Assembly (NCBI GenBank): GCA_033795365.1 | Contig: JARYGU010000022.1 | Location: 23,560 to 87,559 of the forward strand | Reading direction: 5' to 3' | Length of the DNA: 64,000 nucleotides | Source: JARYGU01 sp033795365 | Lineage (GTDB): Bacteria; Pseudomonadota; Alphaproteobacteria; Rhizobiales; Rhizobiaceae | Shown: positions 35,740 through 45,726 of the stretch, piece by piece | Layout of the letters: each line of letters starts with the position of its first letter | How positions within the stretch are numbered: the stretch's first letter is position 1 | Notes under the pieces: generated by a model | The model's input: only the letters and a program-made list of their open reading frames with translations | Database searches by the model: none | What the model was told of the DNA's origin: nothing | Made by a program: the position numbers and the translations under genes

Positions 35740-37185
35740 TCAAGCGTTGAGCGCCCGCCCATAGGCATCGAGAACGCTTTCCTTCAGCGTCTCGGAAATC
35801 GTCGGATGCGGGAAGATCGTGTGCATCAGCTCTTCCTCCGTCGTCTCCAGGTTCATCGCGACGACGAAACCCTGGATCAGCTCGGTCACTTCCGCGCCGA
35901 CGAGATGGGCGCCCAAGAGCTCGCCGGTCTTCTTGTCGAAGATCGTCTTGACGAGGCCCTGATCCTCGCCGAGCGCGATCGCCTTGCCGTTGGCGACGAA
36001 GGGGAAGCGGCCGACGCGGATGTCGCGGCCCTGCTCCTTGGCCTTGGCTTCCGTAAGCCCGACGGAGGCGACCTGCGGATGGCAATAGGTGCAGCCGGGG
36101 ATCTTCAGCTTGTCCATCGGGTGGACGTTCGCCAGACCGGCGATCTTCTCGACGCAGATGACGGCCTCGTGCTCGGCCTTGTGCGCCAGCATCGGCGGCC
36201 CGGCGACGTCGCCGATCGCATAGATGCCGGGAACATTGGTCTTGCCGTAGCCGTCGATCGCGATGAAGCCGCGCTCCGTCTTCACGCCGAGCGTCTCCAG
36301 CCCGATGTTCTCGATATTGGCCTGCACGCCGACGGCCGAGATCATCCGGTCGGCCGTGATCGTCTCGACCTTGCCGTCCTTCATCTCGACATGGGCGGTA
36401 ATGGAATTCGCGCCCTTCTCCACCTTGGTGACCTTGGCCTCCAGGTGGATCTTCATGCCCTGCTTTTCGAACTGCTTCTTGGCGAGGCCCGAGATTTCGG
36501 CGTCCTCCACCGGCATCACCGTCTTCATGACCTCGACGACCGTCACGTCGACGCCGAGCGTGCGGTAGAAGGAGGCGAACTCGATGCCGATCGCGCCCGA
36601 ACCCATGACCAACAGCGACTTCGGCATTTCCTCCGGTTTCATCGCCTCGAAATAGGTCCAGATCAGCTTGCCGTCCGGCTCGATCCCCGGCAATGCGCGC
36701 GGACGGGCGCCGGTCGCGATGATGATGTGCTTGGCCGAATAGGTACCCTCGCCAAGCGTATTCTTCGGCAGCGGCGCCTGCGGCTCGACCGGCTTCTTGG
36801 TGGTCTTGGAAACGACGATCTCGCCGGGCTTGGAAAGCTTCGCCTCGCCCCAGATGATGTCGACCTTGTTCTTCTTCATCAGGAAGCCGACGCCGCCGTT
36901 CATCCGCTGCGCGATGCCGCGCGAGCGGGCAACGATCGCCTTCAGGTCCGGCGTGACGCTGCCCTCGATCTTCACGCCGTAATCGCCCGGATGTTTGGCG
37001 TAGTGGAATATCTCGGCGGAGCGCAGCAGCGCCTTGGTCGGGATGCAGCCCCAATTGGAGCAGATGCCGGCGAGATGCTCGCGCTCGACGATCGCCGTCT
37101 TCAGCCCGAGCTGTGCCGCACGGATCGCCGCGATATAGCCGCCGGGGCCAGAGCCGATGACGATGACATCGTAATTTTGCGCCAT
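35740..37185 (-). CDS. lpdA: Dihydrolipoyl dehydrogenase (E3)
   Basis: A 481-residue FAD disulfide oxidoreductase. The FAD motif GSGPGGYIAAIRAAQLG is at residues 11-27; the redox-active disulfide is Cys42/Cys47 in CSNWGCIPTK. The NAD motif is GSGAIGIEFASFY. The C-terminal dimerisation domain has HAHPT-type replacement HTIFPHPTISE. It reoxidises lipoamide for PDH and is in the same direction as pdhABC, forming the E3 of that cluster. Confidence 0.95.
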   Translation of the reverse strand: MAQNYDVIVIGSGPGGYIAAIRAAQLGLKTAIVEREHLAGICSNWGCIPTKALLRSAEIFHYAKHPGDYGVKIEGSVTPDLKAIVARSRGIAQRMNGGVGFLMKKNKVDIIWGEAKLSKPGEIVVSKTTKKPVEPQAPLPKNTLGEGTYSAKHIIIATGARPRALPGIEPDGKLIWTYFEAMKPEEMPKSLLVMGSGAIGIEFASFYRTLGVDVTVVEVMKTVMPVEDAEISGLAKKQFEKQGMKIHLEAKVTKVEKGANSITAHVEMKDGKVETITADRMISAVGVQANIENIGLETLGVKTERGFIAIDGYGKTNVPGIYAIGDVAGPPMLAHKAEHEAVICVEKIAGLANVHPMDKLKIPGCTYCHPQVASVGLTEAKAKEQGRDIRVGRFPFVANGKAIALGEDQGLVKTIFDKKTGELLGAHLVGAEVTELIQGFVVAMNLETTEEELMHTIFPHPTISETLKESVLDAYGRALNA

Positions 37186-37205
37186 TTTCGTTTCCTGCCT
37201 TTGTC

Positions 37206-37787
37206 TCAAGCGACCTTGCGGGTGAAAAGCACCCAGTCGTGTTTCTTACTGTCCGCAGAGAGGGGTACGGCTTCGGTGCGGGCTATCTCGCAGAAGCCGT
37301 TCCTCCTGTAGAGCGCCTGCGCCCGGTCGTTGTGGCTTTCGGTAATCAGGCTCACCGGGGCCGGCCCGGCGCGCCCTATTTCCCGTTCGATCAGCGCGGT
37401 GCCGATGCCCTTTCCGCGCTGGTGACGATAGACGCCTAGACTGTCGATGAACCAGTGCCCGACCACCTTGCGCTGCAGCGCAAGCAGCGGCTCGAACACG
37501 GGATGGGTCGCCGTTTCGGTCTCGATGTTCGGCTCTATCGTGAAGGCAAGCGAGACTCCGGCGAGATCGCCGTCCACTTCGGCGACGAGCGCGTTGCGCC
37601 AGCTGTCGGGTTCCCTCCCGTCAAGCATCCTGTTGCGGCCGTGCTCGAAGGCGGTCTCCGTCTTTCCGCTAAGGACTGCACCATACCAGAGCCACGAGGC
37701 AAAGCCGTGCGAGGCGATATCGACGAGGATGGCAAGCTCCGCCGCCTCCCGTCGCTCCGCCGGCCGAATGGTGACACCGTCCGCCAT
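37206..37787 (-). CDS. GNAT-family N-acetyltransferase
   Basis: A 193-residue acetyltransferase. The acetyl-CoA motif A is RHQRGKGIGTALIERE. The start at ATG 37787 is two bases past the stop of the GDSL gene; a TTG at 37793 would overlap it. Acceptor unknown. Confidence 0.85.
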   Translation of the reverse strand: MADGVTIRPAERREAAELAILVDIASHGFASWLWYGAVLSGKTETAFEHGRNRMLDGREPDSWRNALVAEVDGDLAGVSLAFTIEPNIETETATHPVFEPLLALQRKVVGHWFIDSLGVYRHQRGKGIGTALIEREIGRAGPAPVSLITESHNDRAQALYRRNGFCEIARTEAVPLSADSKKHDWVLFTRKVA

Positions 37788-37789
37788 CG

Positions 37790-38428
37790 TCAAAGACCCA
37801 GCATCATGCGTACGACCGGCTCCAGTCCGCGCCCGATCGCCCGCGTGTTTTCCGCATCGAGATGCACGCCGTCGAGCGGCGTCGTTCTGGCGACCGAACC
37901 GGCATCGAAAAAGCCGCAGCCGAGTTCGTCCGCCAGGTCGCGGTAGAGCGACGCCAGCATGGAGGACTGCTCGACCCCACCCTTGAAAAGTGCCGAAAAG
38001 ACCGGGTCTGCCGTCTCGCAGAGCGGCGGCGGCGACACGATCAGGATATCCGGCGCCTCGTATTCGAAGGAATACTCGTGACGCCGGACCAGTCCTACCA
38101 GCCGCTGGATGCCGGCGCGCGCCGCATGCGCCGTGCCCGCGATCATCGGCTTCATGTCGTTGCTGCCGAGCATGACGATGACGAGATCGATCGGCATGTG
38201 GCTGTGCAGCACCGTCGGCAGGGTCTTCACCCCGTTGCGGTCGCAGTCCGCCAGGTGATCGTCATAGCCGGTGGTGCGGCCGTTGAGGCCCTCGGCGATC
38301 ACGTTCACGCCAGAGCCGAGCGCCTTTGCCAGAACGCTCGGCCAACGGTCCTCATATGCATGCCGCCCAAGCCCTTCGGCATCGTAGCCCCAGGTGAGCG
38401 AATCGCCGTAGCAGAGGACCGTTTTCAT
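37790..38428 (-). CDS. SGNH/GDSL-family hydrolase
   Basis: A 212-residue esterase. Block I is CYGDSLTWGYD with the catalytic Ser, block III includes GSNDMK, and block V ends with DGVHLDAENTR. The ATG at 38428 has GGAG upstream. An arylesterase-type activity is plausible. The gene lies between the DUF559 gene and the GNAT gene, within the interval separating lpdA from pdhC. Confidence 0.87.
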   Translation of the reverse strand: MKTVLCYGDSLTWGYDAEGLGRHAYEDRWPSVLAKALGSGVNVIAEGLNGRTTGYDDHLADCDRNGVKTLPTVLHSHMPIDLVIVMLGSNDMKPMIAGTAHAARAGIQRLVGLVRRHEYSFEYEAPDILIVSPPPLCETADPVFSALFKGGVEQSSMLASLYRDLADELGCGFFDAGSVARTTPLDGVHLDAENTRAIGRGLEPVVRMMLGL

Positions 38429-38856
38429 GCGTGCCACTCCAGTTCCCCTCCCCCTTGCGGGGAGGGGCCAGGGGTGGGGGTCGCGAGTGCGACACCCAGA
38501 GTCCTCAGAACGGATGGCATCTCAAGCATGATCTTCTCGTTGGAAAACCTCAGAACTCGGAAGTTCTGACCATGAAGATAGGCATCGCGTTCCACATCCC
38601 GGCGCCTTAGAACAGGATCGTCGTGCATCTTCCCATCTACTTCGACGATTAACCGACGCCCGAGGCAGACGAAATCCACCACATAGGGGCCAATCGCCAT
38701 CTGTCGACGGAAATGAGTTCCGTCGACAGATGGCAGTTCCTTGCGAAGCGCTGTCCAAAGCCGCTTCTCGGCATCCGTCATCGCATGTCGTAGCTTGGAT
38801 GCGGCTTTTGCCGCACCCGTGCTCGGCGGTTTCGGATTTTCGCGCTTCCAGACCAT
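38425..38856 (-). CDS. DUF559 protein (endonuclease-like), C-terminus derived from a repeat
   Basis: A 143-residue protein of the DUF559 family, a restriction-endonuclease-like fold related to very-short-patch repair enzymes. Core motifs are LWTALRKELPSVDGTHFRRQ, VDFVCLGRRLIVEVDGKMHD and RDAYLHGQNFRVLRF. The last 20 or so residues (TPTPGPSPQGGGE) are encoded by the palindromic repeat at 38445-38467, so the C-terminus was generated by read-through into the element. It overlaps the GDSL gene by 4 bases. Confidence 0.82.
   Translation of the reverse strand: MVWKRENPKPPSTGAAKAASKLRHAMTDAEKRLWTALRKELPSVDGTHFRRQMAIGPYVVDFVCLGRRLIVEVDGKMHDDPVLRRRDVERDAYLHGQNFRVLRFSNEKIMLEMPSVLRTLGVALATPTPGPSPQGGGELEWHA
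38445..38467. repeat. Palindromic repeat, copy at DUF559 3' end
   Basis: CCCCTCCCC-N5-GGGGAGGGG is a perfect 9-bp-arm inverted repeat within the 3' coding end of the DUF559 gene. The same core occurs in inverse context at 38908-38928. This is typical of REP-like intergenic elements in rhizobia, with the GPSPQGGGE reading frame often seen when they are translated. Confidence 0.8.
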
Positions 38857-38890
38857 CTCAGCCTTTCAGACCTCGTCGACACCCCCACCC

Positions 38891-38928
38891 GTCCGCTGCC
38901 GCGGACACCCTCCCCGCAAGGGGGAGGG
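38891..38928. repeat. Palindromic repeat, copy between DUF559 and pdhC
   Basis: Two adjacent hairpins: GTCCGC-tgcc-GCGGAC (38891-38906) and CCCTCCCC-gcaag-GGGGAGGG (38908-38928). The second hairpin shares its core with the copy at 38445-38467. It occupies the short gap before pdhC and may also act as a transcript terminator or stabiliser of the pdh message. Confidence 0.8.
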
Positions 38929-38938
38929 AAAGATCGGC

Positions 38939-40303
38939 TCACACCAGCATCCCCATCGGATTTTCGATGTAGCGCTTGAAGGCCTGCAACAGCTCGGCCC
39001 CGAGCGCGCCGTCGACGCAGCGATGGTCGGTCGAGAGCGTCACCGTCATCGCCTGCACGATGACCATCTCGCCCTTCTTCACCACCACGCGCTCCTCGCC
39101 CGCGCCGACCGCAAGGATCGTCGCGTGCGGCGGATTGACGACGGCGGCGAAGCTCTTGACGCCCATCATGCCCATGTTGGAGACGGCGGTGGTGCCGCCC
39201 TGGTATTCTTCCGGCTTCAGCTTGCGCTCCTTGGCCCGTTTGCCGAGGTCCTTCATCTCGTTGGAAATGACGGAAAGCGACTTGGTCTCGGCTTTGCGGA
39301 CGATCGGCGTGATCAGGCCGCCCGGGATCGACACGGCGACGCCGACGTCGGAATGCTTGTGCTTGACCATGTTGGTCTCGGTCCAGGAGACGTTCGCATC
39401 CGGCACGTCGCGCAGCGCCAAGGCCAGCGCCTTGATCACCATGTCGTTGACCGAGAGCTTGTAGACCGGTTTTCCGTCTTTCTCGTAGGCTGCGGCATTG
39501 AGCTGGGCGCGAAGCGCCATCAGCGCATCGAGCTCGCAGTCGACCGACACGTAGAAATGCGGGATCGTCTGCTTGGATTCGACCAGCCGCTTGGCGATCG
39601 TCTTGCGCATGCCGTCATGCGGCACGAGATCGTAGGAGCCTTCCTCGAAGAGCTTGAGCACCGCATCGTCCGAAGCGGGCTTCGCCAGCGGGGCCGCTGC
39701 CGCAGGTGCGGCGGCCGGAGCGGCCTTGGCGCTGCCGGAAGCGACCGCCTTTTCGATGTCGGCCTTGACCACGCGGCCATGCGGACCGGAGCCGGAAACG
39801 GCGGAAATGTCGATGCCCGCTTCCCTGGCGAGACGGCGGGCGAGCGGCGAGGAGAAGGTGCGGCTGCCGTCCTTGCCGACCGGCGCTGGCGTCGATGCCG
39901 CCGGGGCCATGTCGGTTACCGGCTTTGTCTCTTCCTTCCGCGCCTCGGGCTTCGGGGCCTCCTGCTTCGGCGCTTCCGATTTGGTTTGCGATGCAGCGCT
40001 TTCCGTCTTTGCCGGGGCGGGCGAACCCGCCTCAGCGGCAGCCGCGTCCTTCACATCCTCGCCCTCGGCCGCAAGCACCGCGATCAGCGCATTGACCTTG
40101 ACGCCCTCGGTGCCGGCCGGCACGACGATCTTGGCGACGGTGCCCTCATCGACGGCTTCCACTTCCATGGTCGCCTTGTCGGTCTCGATCTCGGCGATCA
40201 CGTCACCGGACTTGACCTGATCGCCTTCCTTGACGAGCCACTTGGCGAGGTTGCCCTCTTCCATCGTCGGTGAAAGGGCCGGCATGGTGATGTTGATCGG
40301 CAT
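38939..40303 (-). CDS. pdhC: Pyruvate dehydrogenase E2, dihydrolipoamide acetyltransferase
   Basis: A 454-residue E2 with one N-terminal lipoyl domain (lysine in EIETDKATMEVE, about residue 43), a flexible Ala/Pro-rich linker (residues 85-135), a subunit-binding domain (SPLARRLAREAGIDISAVSG, PHGRVVKADIE) and a C-terminal acyltransferase domain ending with the catalytic His of STDHRCVDGALGAE. It forms the PDH core. It starts 15 bases after pdhB. Confidence 0.95.
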   Translation of the reverse strand: MPINITMPALSPTMEEGNLAKWLVKEGDQVKSGDVIAEIETDKATMEVEAVDEGTVAKIVVPAGTEGVKVNALIAVLAAEGEDVKDAAAAEAGSPAPAKTESAASQTKSEAPKQEAPKPEARKEETKPVTDMAPAASTPAPVGKDGSRTFSSPLARRLAREAGIDISAVSGSGPHGRVVKADIEKAVASGSAKAAPAAAPAAAAPLAKPASDDAVLKLFEEGSYDLVPHDGMRKTIAKRLVESKQTIPHFYVSVDCELDALMALRAQLNAAAYEKDGKPVYKLSVNDMVIKALALALRDVPDANVSWTETNMVKHKHSDVGVAVSIPGGLITPIVRKAETKSLSVISNEMKDLGKRAKERKLKPEEYQGGTTAVSNMGMMGVKSFAAVVNPPHATILAVGAGEERVVVKKGEMVIVQAMTVTLSTDHRCVDGALGAELLQAFKRYIENPMGMLV

Positions 40304-40318
40304 GTCGCGACCCTCCCC

Positions 40319-41713
<1,395 letters not shown>

Positions 41714-41730
41714 GTTTTCGCCTCCCCGGA

Positions 41731-42792
41731 TCAGAGCAGAATGTCGGTGTAGAGCTCGGATACATCCGGCTCCGGATCGGATTGGGCGAAATCCGCGCTG
41801 TCGGCGACGATGTCGCGGACGTCCTTGTCGAGCGCTTTCAGCTCGTCCTCGCTCGCCCAGCCCTTTTCCAGAAGACGGTTGCGGACCTGCTCGATCGGGT
41901 CGTGCTCGGAGCGCATCTTCTGCACCTCGTCCTTGCTGCGGTATTTCGCCGGGTCGGACATGGAATGGCCGCGGTAGCGGTAGGTCAGCATTTCGAGGAT
42001 GACCGGCCCCTTGCCGGCGCGGCAATGGGCGATCGCCTCGTCGCCGGCCGCCTTGACGGCGCGAACATCCATGCCGTCGACCTGGAAGCCGGGAATGCCG
42101 AAGGAGGCGCCACGCTGGGAGAAGTCGGTCTGGGCCGAGGCGCGCGAGACGGAGGTGCCCATGGCGTAGCGGTTGTTCTCGATCACGTAGACGACCGGCA
42201 GCTTCCAGAGCTGCGCCATGTTGAAGCTTTCGTAGACCTGGCCCTGGTTGGCGGCGCCGTCGCCGAAATAGGTGACGCTGACGGAATCGTTCTCGCGGTA
42301 GCGGTTGGCGAAGGCAAGCCCGGTGCCGAGCGAGACCTGCGCGCCGACGATGCCGTGGCCGCCGTAGAAGTGCTTTTCCTTGGAGAACATGTGCATGGAG
42401 CCGCCCTTCCCCTTGGAATAGCCGCCCCGGCGCCCCGTCAGTTCCGCCATGACGCCGCGTGCGTTCATGCCGGTCGCAAGCATATGGCCGTGGTCCCGGT
42501 AGCCGGTGATGACCTGATCGCCTTCCTTCAGCGCGAACTGCATACCGACGACGACCGCTTCCTGGCCGATATAGAGGTGACAGAAGCCGCCGATGAAGCC
42601 CATGCCGTAGAGCTGGCCGGCCTTCTCTTCGAAACGGCGGATCAGAAGCATCTCGCGATAGGCCTTCAGATCCTCTTCCTTGGTGAAATCGGCGTAGGTC
42701 GTGCCGTTGAAATCCTTCTTCGCAGCGGATTTGCCTGCAGGCCTTGCCGCAGTCTTGCGGCTGGATGTGGACGCGGTCTTGCGCGGAGCCAT
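41731..42792 (-). CDS. pdhA: Pyruvate dehydrogenase E1 alpha subunit
   Basis: A 353-residue thiamin-diphosphate-binding subunit. The ThDP motif begins YFGDGAANQGQVYESFNMA and ends NN. The phosphorylation-loop region YRGHSMSDPAKYRSKDEV is conserved. The N-terminal 20 residues are rich in Lys and Ser. First gene of the pdhABC operon; promoter in 42793-42963. Confidence 0.95.
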   Translation of the reverse strand: MAPRKTASTSSRKTAARPAGKSAAKKDFNGTTYADFTKEEDLKAYREMLLIRRFEEKAGQLYGMGFIGGFCHLYIGQEAVVVGMQFALKEGDQVITGYRDHGHMLATGMNARGVMAELTGRRGGYSKGKGGSMHMFSKEKHFYGGHGIVGAQVSLGTGLAFANRYRENDSVSVTYFGDGAANQGQVYESFNMAQLWKLPVVYVIENNRYAMGTSVSRASAQTDFSQRGASFGIPGFQVDGMDVRAVKAAGDEAIAHCRAGKGPVILEMLTYRYRGHSMSDPAKYRSKDEVQKMRSEHDPIEQVRNRLLEKGWASEDELKALDKDVRDIVADSADFAQSDPEPDVSELYTDILL

Positions 42793-42963
42793 TCAATCCT
42801 CCCCTAGGTTTGCCTTTTGCGGAACCATAGGGGAAGAAAGCGCCTACAGCAATGCTATATTTGCATGGCTATTATTCAGCATAACCAATTGAAATTAAAG
42901 ATGAAAACAGAATTAACAGGATTTCGGTTAATTCGCTCTCGCAGTCATAGGACACGCGGAAAA

Positions 42964-43272
42964 TCAGTGAAAGATCACGATTTCGTCGGCGCGGGACATA
43001 TTCAGCGCATAGCGGGCCTTCTCGTCGAGCATATCGCGCTCGAGCGAACCGTCGCTCATGAGCGACACTTCCCTCTCCAGCGTCTGACGCTGGTCGACCA
43101 GGATGTCGAGCCTTGCCTGCCGCTCAATGCGCTGGCGTTCGAATTGTTCCATCGCACGCATGCCGAACTCGCCATGAATGGAATGATAGCTGAAATAGGA
43201 GAGGAAGACCGCCGTGATCGCCGGGAGAACGAGGCGGCCGAGCCTGCGCTTCTTGTGATGTTTGGTCCACAT
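42964..43272 (-). CDS. FtsB/DivIC-type septum formation protein
   Basis: A 102-residue protein with one transmembrane helix (LVLPAITAVFLSYFSYHSI) followed by a coiled coil (about residues 38-80, including ERQRIERQARLDILVDQRQ) and ending with a conserved short C-terminus. This architecture matches FtsB, which links FtsQ and FtsL in the divisome. The start MWTKHHKKRR at 43272 gives a basic cytoplasmic tail. Its position between eno and pdhA is conserved in many proteobacteria. Confidence 0.85.
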   Translation of the reverse strand: MWTKHHKKRRLGRLVLPAITAVFLSYFSYHSIHGEFGMRAMEQFERQRIERQARLDILVDQRQTLEREVSLMSDGSLERDMLDEKARYALNMSRADEIVIFH

Positions 43273-43378
43273 GCAACGTGCCCTGATACGCAATACAGGA
43301 AACACATTAGAGCCGATTGTTTAACCGTCCGTTGACCATGACGGGCCGGAGGCGGAAAATCCGCACCCGCCCGCGGGC

Positions 43379-43428
43379 TTCCACCTCGATGGGGAGGTGG
43401 AAGCGAAGCGGCGGGTGGGTTGACCCGC
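43379..43428. repeat. Palindromic element between ftsB-like gene and eno
   Basis: Two hairpins: TTCCACCTC-N6-GAGGTGGAA (43379-43402) and GCGGGT-N6-ACCCGC (43411-43428). The pairing of two GC-rich hairpins in a short gap matches the layout of the element at 38891-38928. It lies downstream of eno on the minus strand and may end its transcript. Confidence 0.7.
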
Positions 43429-43463
43429 GGCAAATGTCATGCCGCGGAAATATCTCTGAAAAA

Positions 43464-44738
43464 TCAGCCGCGCAGGATCGAGCGGCCGGCATATTTCGCC
43501 TGCGGCCCGAGCTGTTCCTCGATGCGGATGAGCTGGTTGTATTTCGCGGTACGGTCGGAGCGCGCCAGCGAGCCGGTTTTGATCTGTCCGCAATTGGTCG
43601 CGACTGCGAGGTCGGAGATCGTGGAATCTTCCGTTTCGCCGGAACGGTGCGACATGACGGCGGAATAGCGGGCCTTGTGCGCCGTTTCCACCGCATCGAG
43701 CGTTTCCGACAGCGAGCCGATCTGGTTTACCTTGACGAGGATGGAGTTCGCGACCCCCATCTTGATGCCGTCGCGGAGACGGGCGGAGTTGGTGACGAAA
43801 AGATCGTCGCCGACGAGCTGCACCTTCGCCCCGATCTTGTCGGTCAGCGCCTTCCAGCCGTCCCAGTCGTCCTCGGCCATGCCGTCCTCGATCGAAAAGA
43901 TCGGATATTTGCCGGCAAGCTCGGCTAGGTATTCGGCCATGGCGCCGGGCTCAAGCGTCCGGCCCTCGCCTTCGAGGACATATTTGCCGTCCTTGAAGAA
44001 TTCGGTCGAGGCGCAGTCGAGCGCGATATGCATGTCCTCGCCCGGCTTGTAGCCGGCCTTCTCGATCGACTTCATGATGAAGTCGAGCGCAGCCGGAGCG
44101 GAGGCGAGGCCCGGAGCGAAGCCGCCCTCGTCGCCGACATTGGTGTTGTGGCCGTCGGCGGCGAGCTGCTTCTTCAGCGTATGAAAAACTTCCGAGCCCA
44201 TGCGCACCGCATCGCGCACCGTGTCGGCCCCGACCGGCACGATCATGAATTCCTGGAAGTCGATCGGATTGTCGGCATGCGCGCCGCCGTTGATGATGTT
44301 CATCATCGGCACCGGCAGGTAATGCGCATTCGGGCCGCCGACGTAGCGGTAGAGCGGCAGGCCGGCGGCTGCGGCGGCAGCCTTGGCGACGGCGAGCGAA
44401 ACGCCGAGGATGGCGTTCGCGCCGAGGCGTGCCTTGTTCGGCGTCCCGTCCAGCTCGATCATCGTCTGGTCGATCTGGATCTGGTTTTCCGCGTCCAGCC
44501 CGCCGACCGCGTCGAAGATGTCGCCGTTGACCGCCTCGACGGCCCGCTCGACGCCCTTGCCGAGGTAGCGCTTGCCGCCGTCGCGCAGCTCGACCGCCTC
44601 ATGCGCGCCGGTGGAGGCGCCGGACGGCACCGCAGCGCGGCCGAAGCTGCCGTCTTCGAGATGAACGTCCACCTCGACGGTCGGATTGCCGCGGCTGTCG
44701 AGGATCTCGCGGCCGATGATGTCGATGATTGCGGTCAT
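43464..44738 (-). CDS. eno: Enolase
   Basis: A 424-residue enolase that converts 2-phosphoglycerate to phosphoenolpyruvate. The signature MSHRSGETEDSTISDLAVA, the metal ligands (SIEDGMAEDDW, VGDDLF) and the N-terminal EILDSRGNPTVEVD are all intact. Located between kdsA and the ftsB-like gene, upstream of pdhA on the same strand, in the classical eno-ftsB-pdh order. Confidence 0.97.
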   Translation of the reverse strand: MTAIIDIIGREILDSRGNPTVEVDVHLEDGSFGRAAVPSGASTGAHEAVELRDGGKRYLGKGVERAVEAVNGDIFDAVGGLDAENQIQIDQTMIELDGTPNKARLGANAILGVSLAVAKAAAAAAGLPLYRYVGGPNAHYLPVPMMNIINGGAHADNPIDFQEFMIVPVGADTVRDAVRMGSEVFHTLKKQLAADGHNTNVGDEGGFAPGLASAPAALDFIMKSIEKAGYKPGEDMHIALDCASTEFFKDGKYVLEGEGRTLEPGAMAEYLAELAGKYPIFSIEDGMAEDDWDGWKALTDKIGAKVQLVGDDLFVTNSARLRDGIKMGVANSILVKVNQIGSLSETLDAVETAHKARYSAVMSHRSGETEDSTISDLAVATNCGQIKTGSLARSDRTAKYNQLIRIEEQLGPQAKYAGRSILRG

Positions 44739-44885
44739 GGATGTCTTTCCTGCTTTGGAGGTTTATAAATCGATTAAAATCTCTCTTAATCGAAGGTGCG
44801 GAAATTTCAATGGCTGTTGCGCACAGGTTCGGCGGGAGGCCACGGTCGCATAACGCAAGACTGTGTCATCCGTTTGAACCCGGCT

Positions 44886-45725
44886 TCACGCCTTGGCGAT
44901 CGCGTCAAAGGCCAGCAGCTTTTCGAGAAGCCGGGGCATGTCCTTCAGGTGCACCATGTTCGGGCCGTCCGAGGGGGCGTTGTCGGGGTCCTCGTGCGTC
45001 TCGATGAAGACGCCGGCGACGCCGACGGCAACGGCAGCGCGCGCCAGCGTCTCGACGAATTCACGCTGCCCGCCCGAGGAGCCGCCCTGGCCGCCCGGCT
45101 GCTGCACCGAATGGGTGGCGTCGAAGATCACCGGGGAGCCGAGGCCCGCCATGATCGGTAGCGAGCGCATGTCGGAGACCAGCGTGTTGTAGCCGAAGGA
45201 GGCGCCGCGCTCGCACAAAAGCACGTTCGGATTGCCGCTCTCGGTGAATTTCGCCAGCACGTTCTTCATGTCCCAAGGGGCGAGAAACTGGCCCTTCTTG
45301 ACGTTGATGACGCGCCCGGTCTTGGCAGCGGCGACGAGAAGATCGGTCTGGCGCGACAGGAAGGCCGGGATCTGCAGGATGTCGACCGTGGGCGAAACCA
45401 GGCCGCATTGTTCCTCGGTGTGGATGTCGGTCAGAACGGGAAAGCCGTATTCCGCCTTCAGGTCGGCGAAGATCTCCATCGCCTTTTCCAGCCCGATGCC
45501 GCGCTTGCCCGAAAGCGAGGTGCGGTTGGCCTTGTCGAAGGAGGACTTGTAGACGAGGCCGATGCCGAGCTCCTTGCAGAGCTCGGTGAGCTTGCCGGCG
45601 ATCATGAAGGCGTGCTCGCGGCTTTCCATCTGGCAGGGGCCGGCGATCAGCGACAGCCGCTCCTTCTGCGAAAAGACGACCTTGCCGGCACCTTCGCCGG
45701 CAATCACGGTGGAATTCGGTTGCAT
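44886..45725 (-). CDS. kdsA: 3-deoxy-8-phosphooctulonate synthase (KDO-8-phosphate synthase)
   Basis: A 279-residue TIM-barrel enzyme that condenses PEP with arabinose-5-phosphate for lipopolysaccharide. Motifs include LIAGPCQMES, SFDKANRTS, TDIHTEEQC and DATHSVQQPGGQGGSSGGQR. The start at 45725 (MQPNSTV) follows the VOC gene stop by 1 base; an ATG at 45743 is also in frame. Upstream of eno on the same strand, as in many proteobacteria. Confidence 0.95.
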   Translation of the reverse strand: MQPNSTVIAGEGAGKVVFSQKERLSLIAGPCQMESREHAFMIAGKLTELCKELGIGLVYKSSFDKANRTSLSGKRGIGLEKAMEIFADLKAEYGFPVLTDIHTEEQCGLVSPTVDILQIPAFLSRQTDLLVAAAKTGRVINVKKGQFLAPWDMKNVLAKFTESGNPNVLLCERGASFGYNTLVSDMRSLPIMAGLGSPVIFDATHSVQQPGGQGGSSGGQREFVETLARAAVAVGVAGVFIETHEDPDNAPSDGPNMVHLKDMPRLLEKLLAFDAIAKA

Positions 45726-45726
45726 A

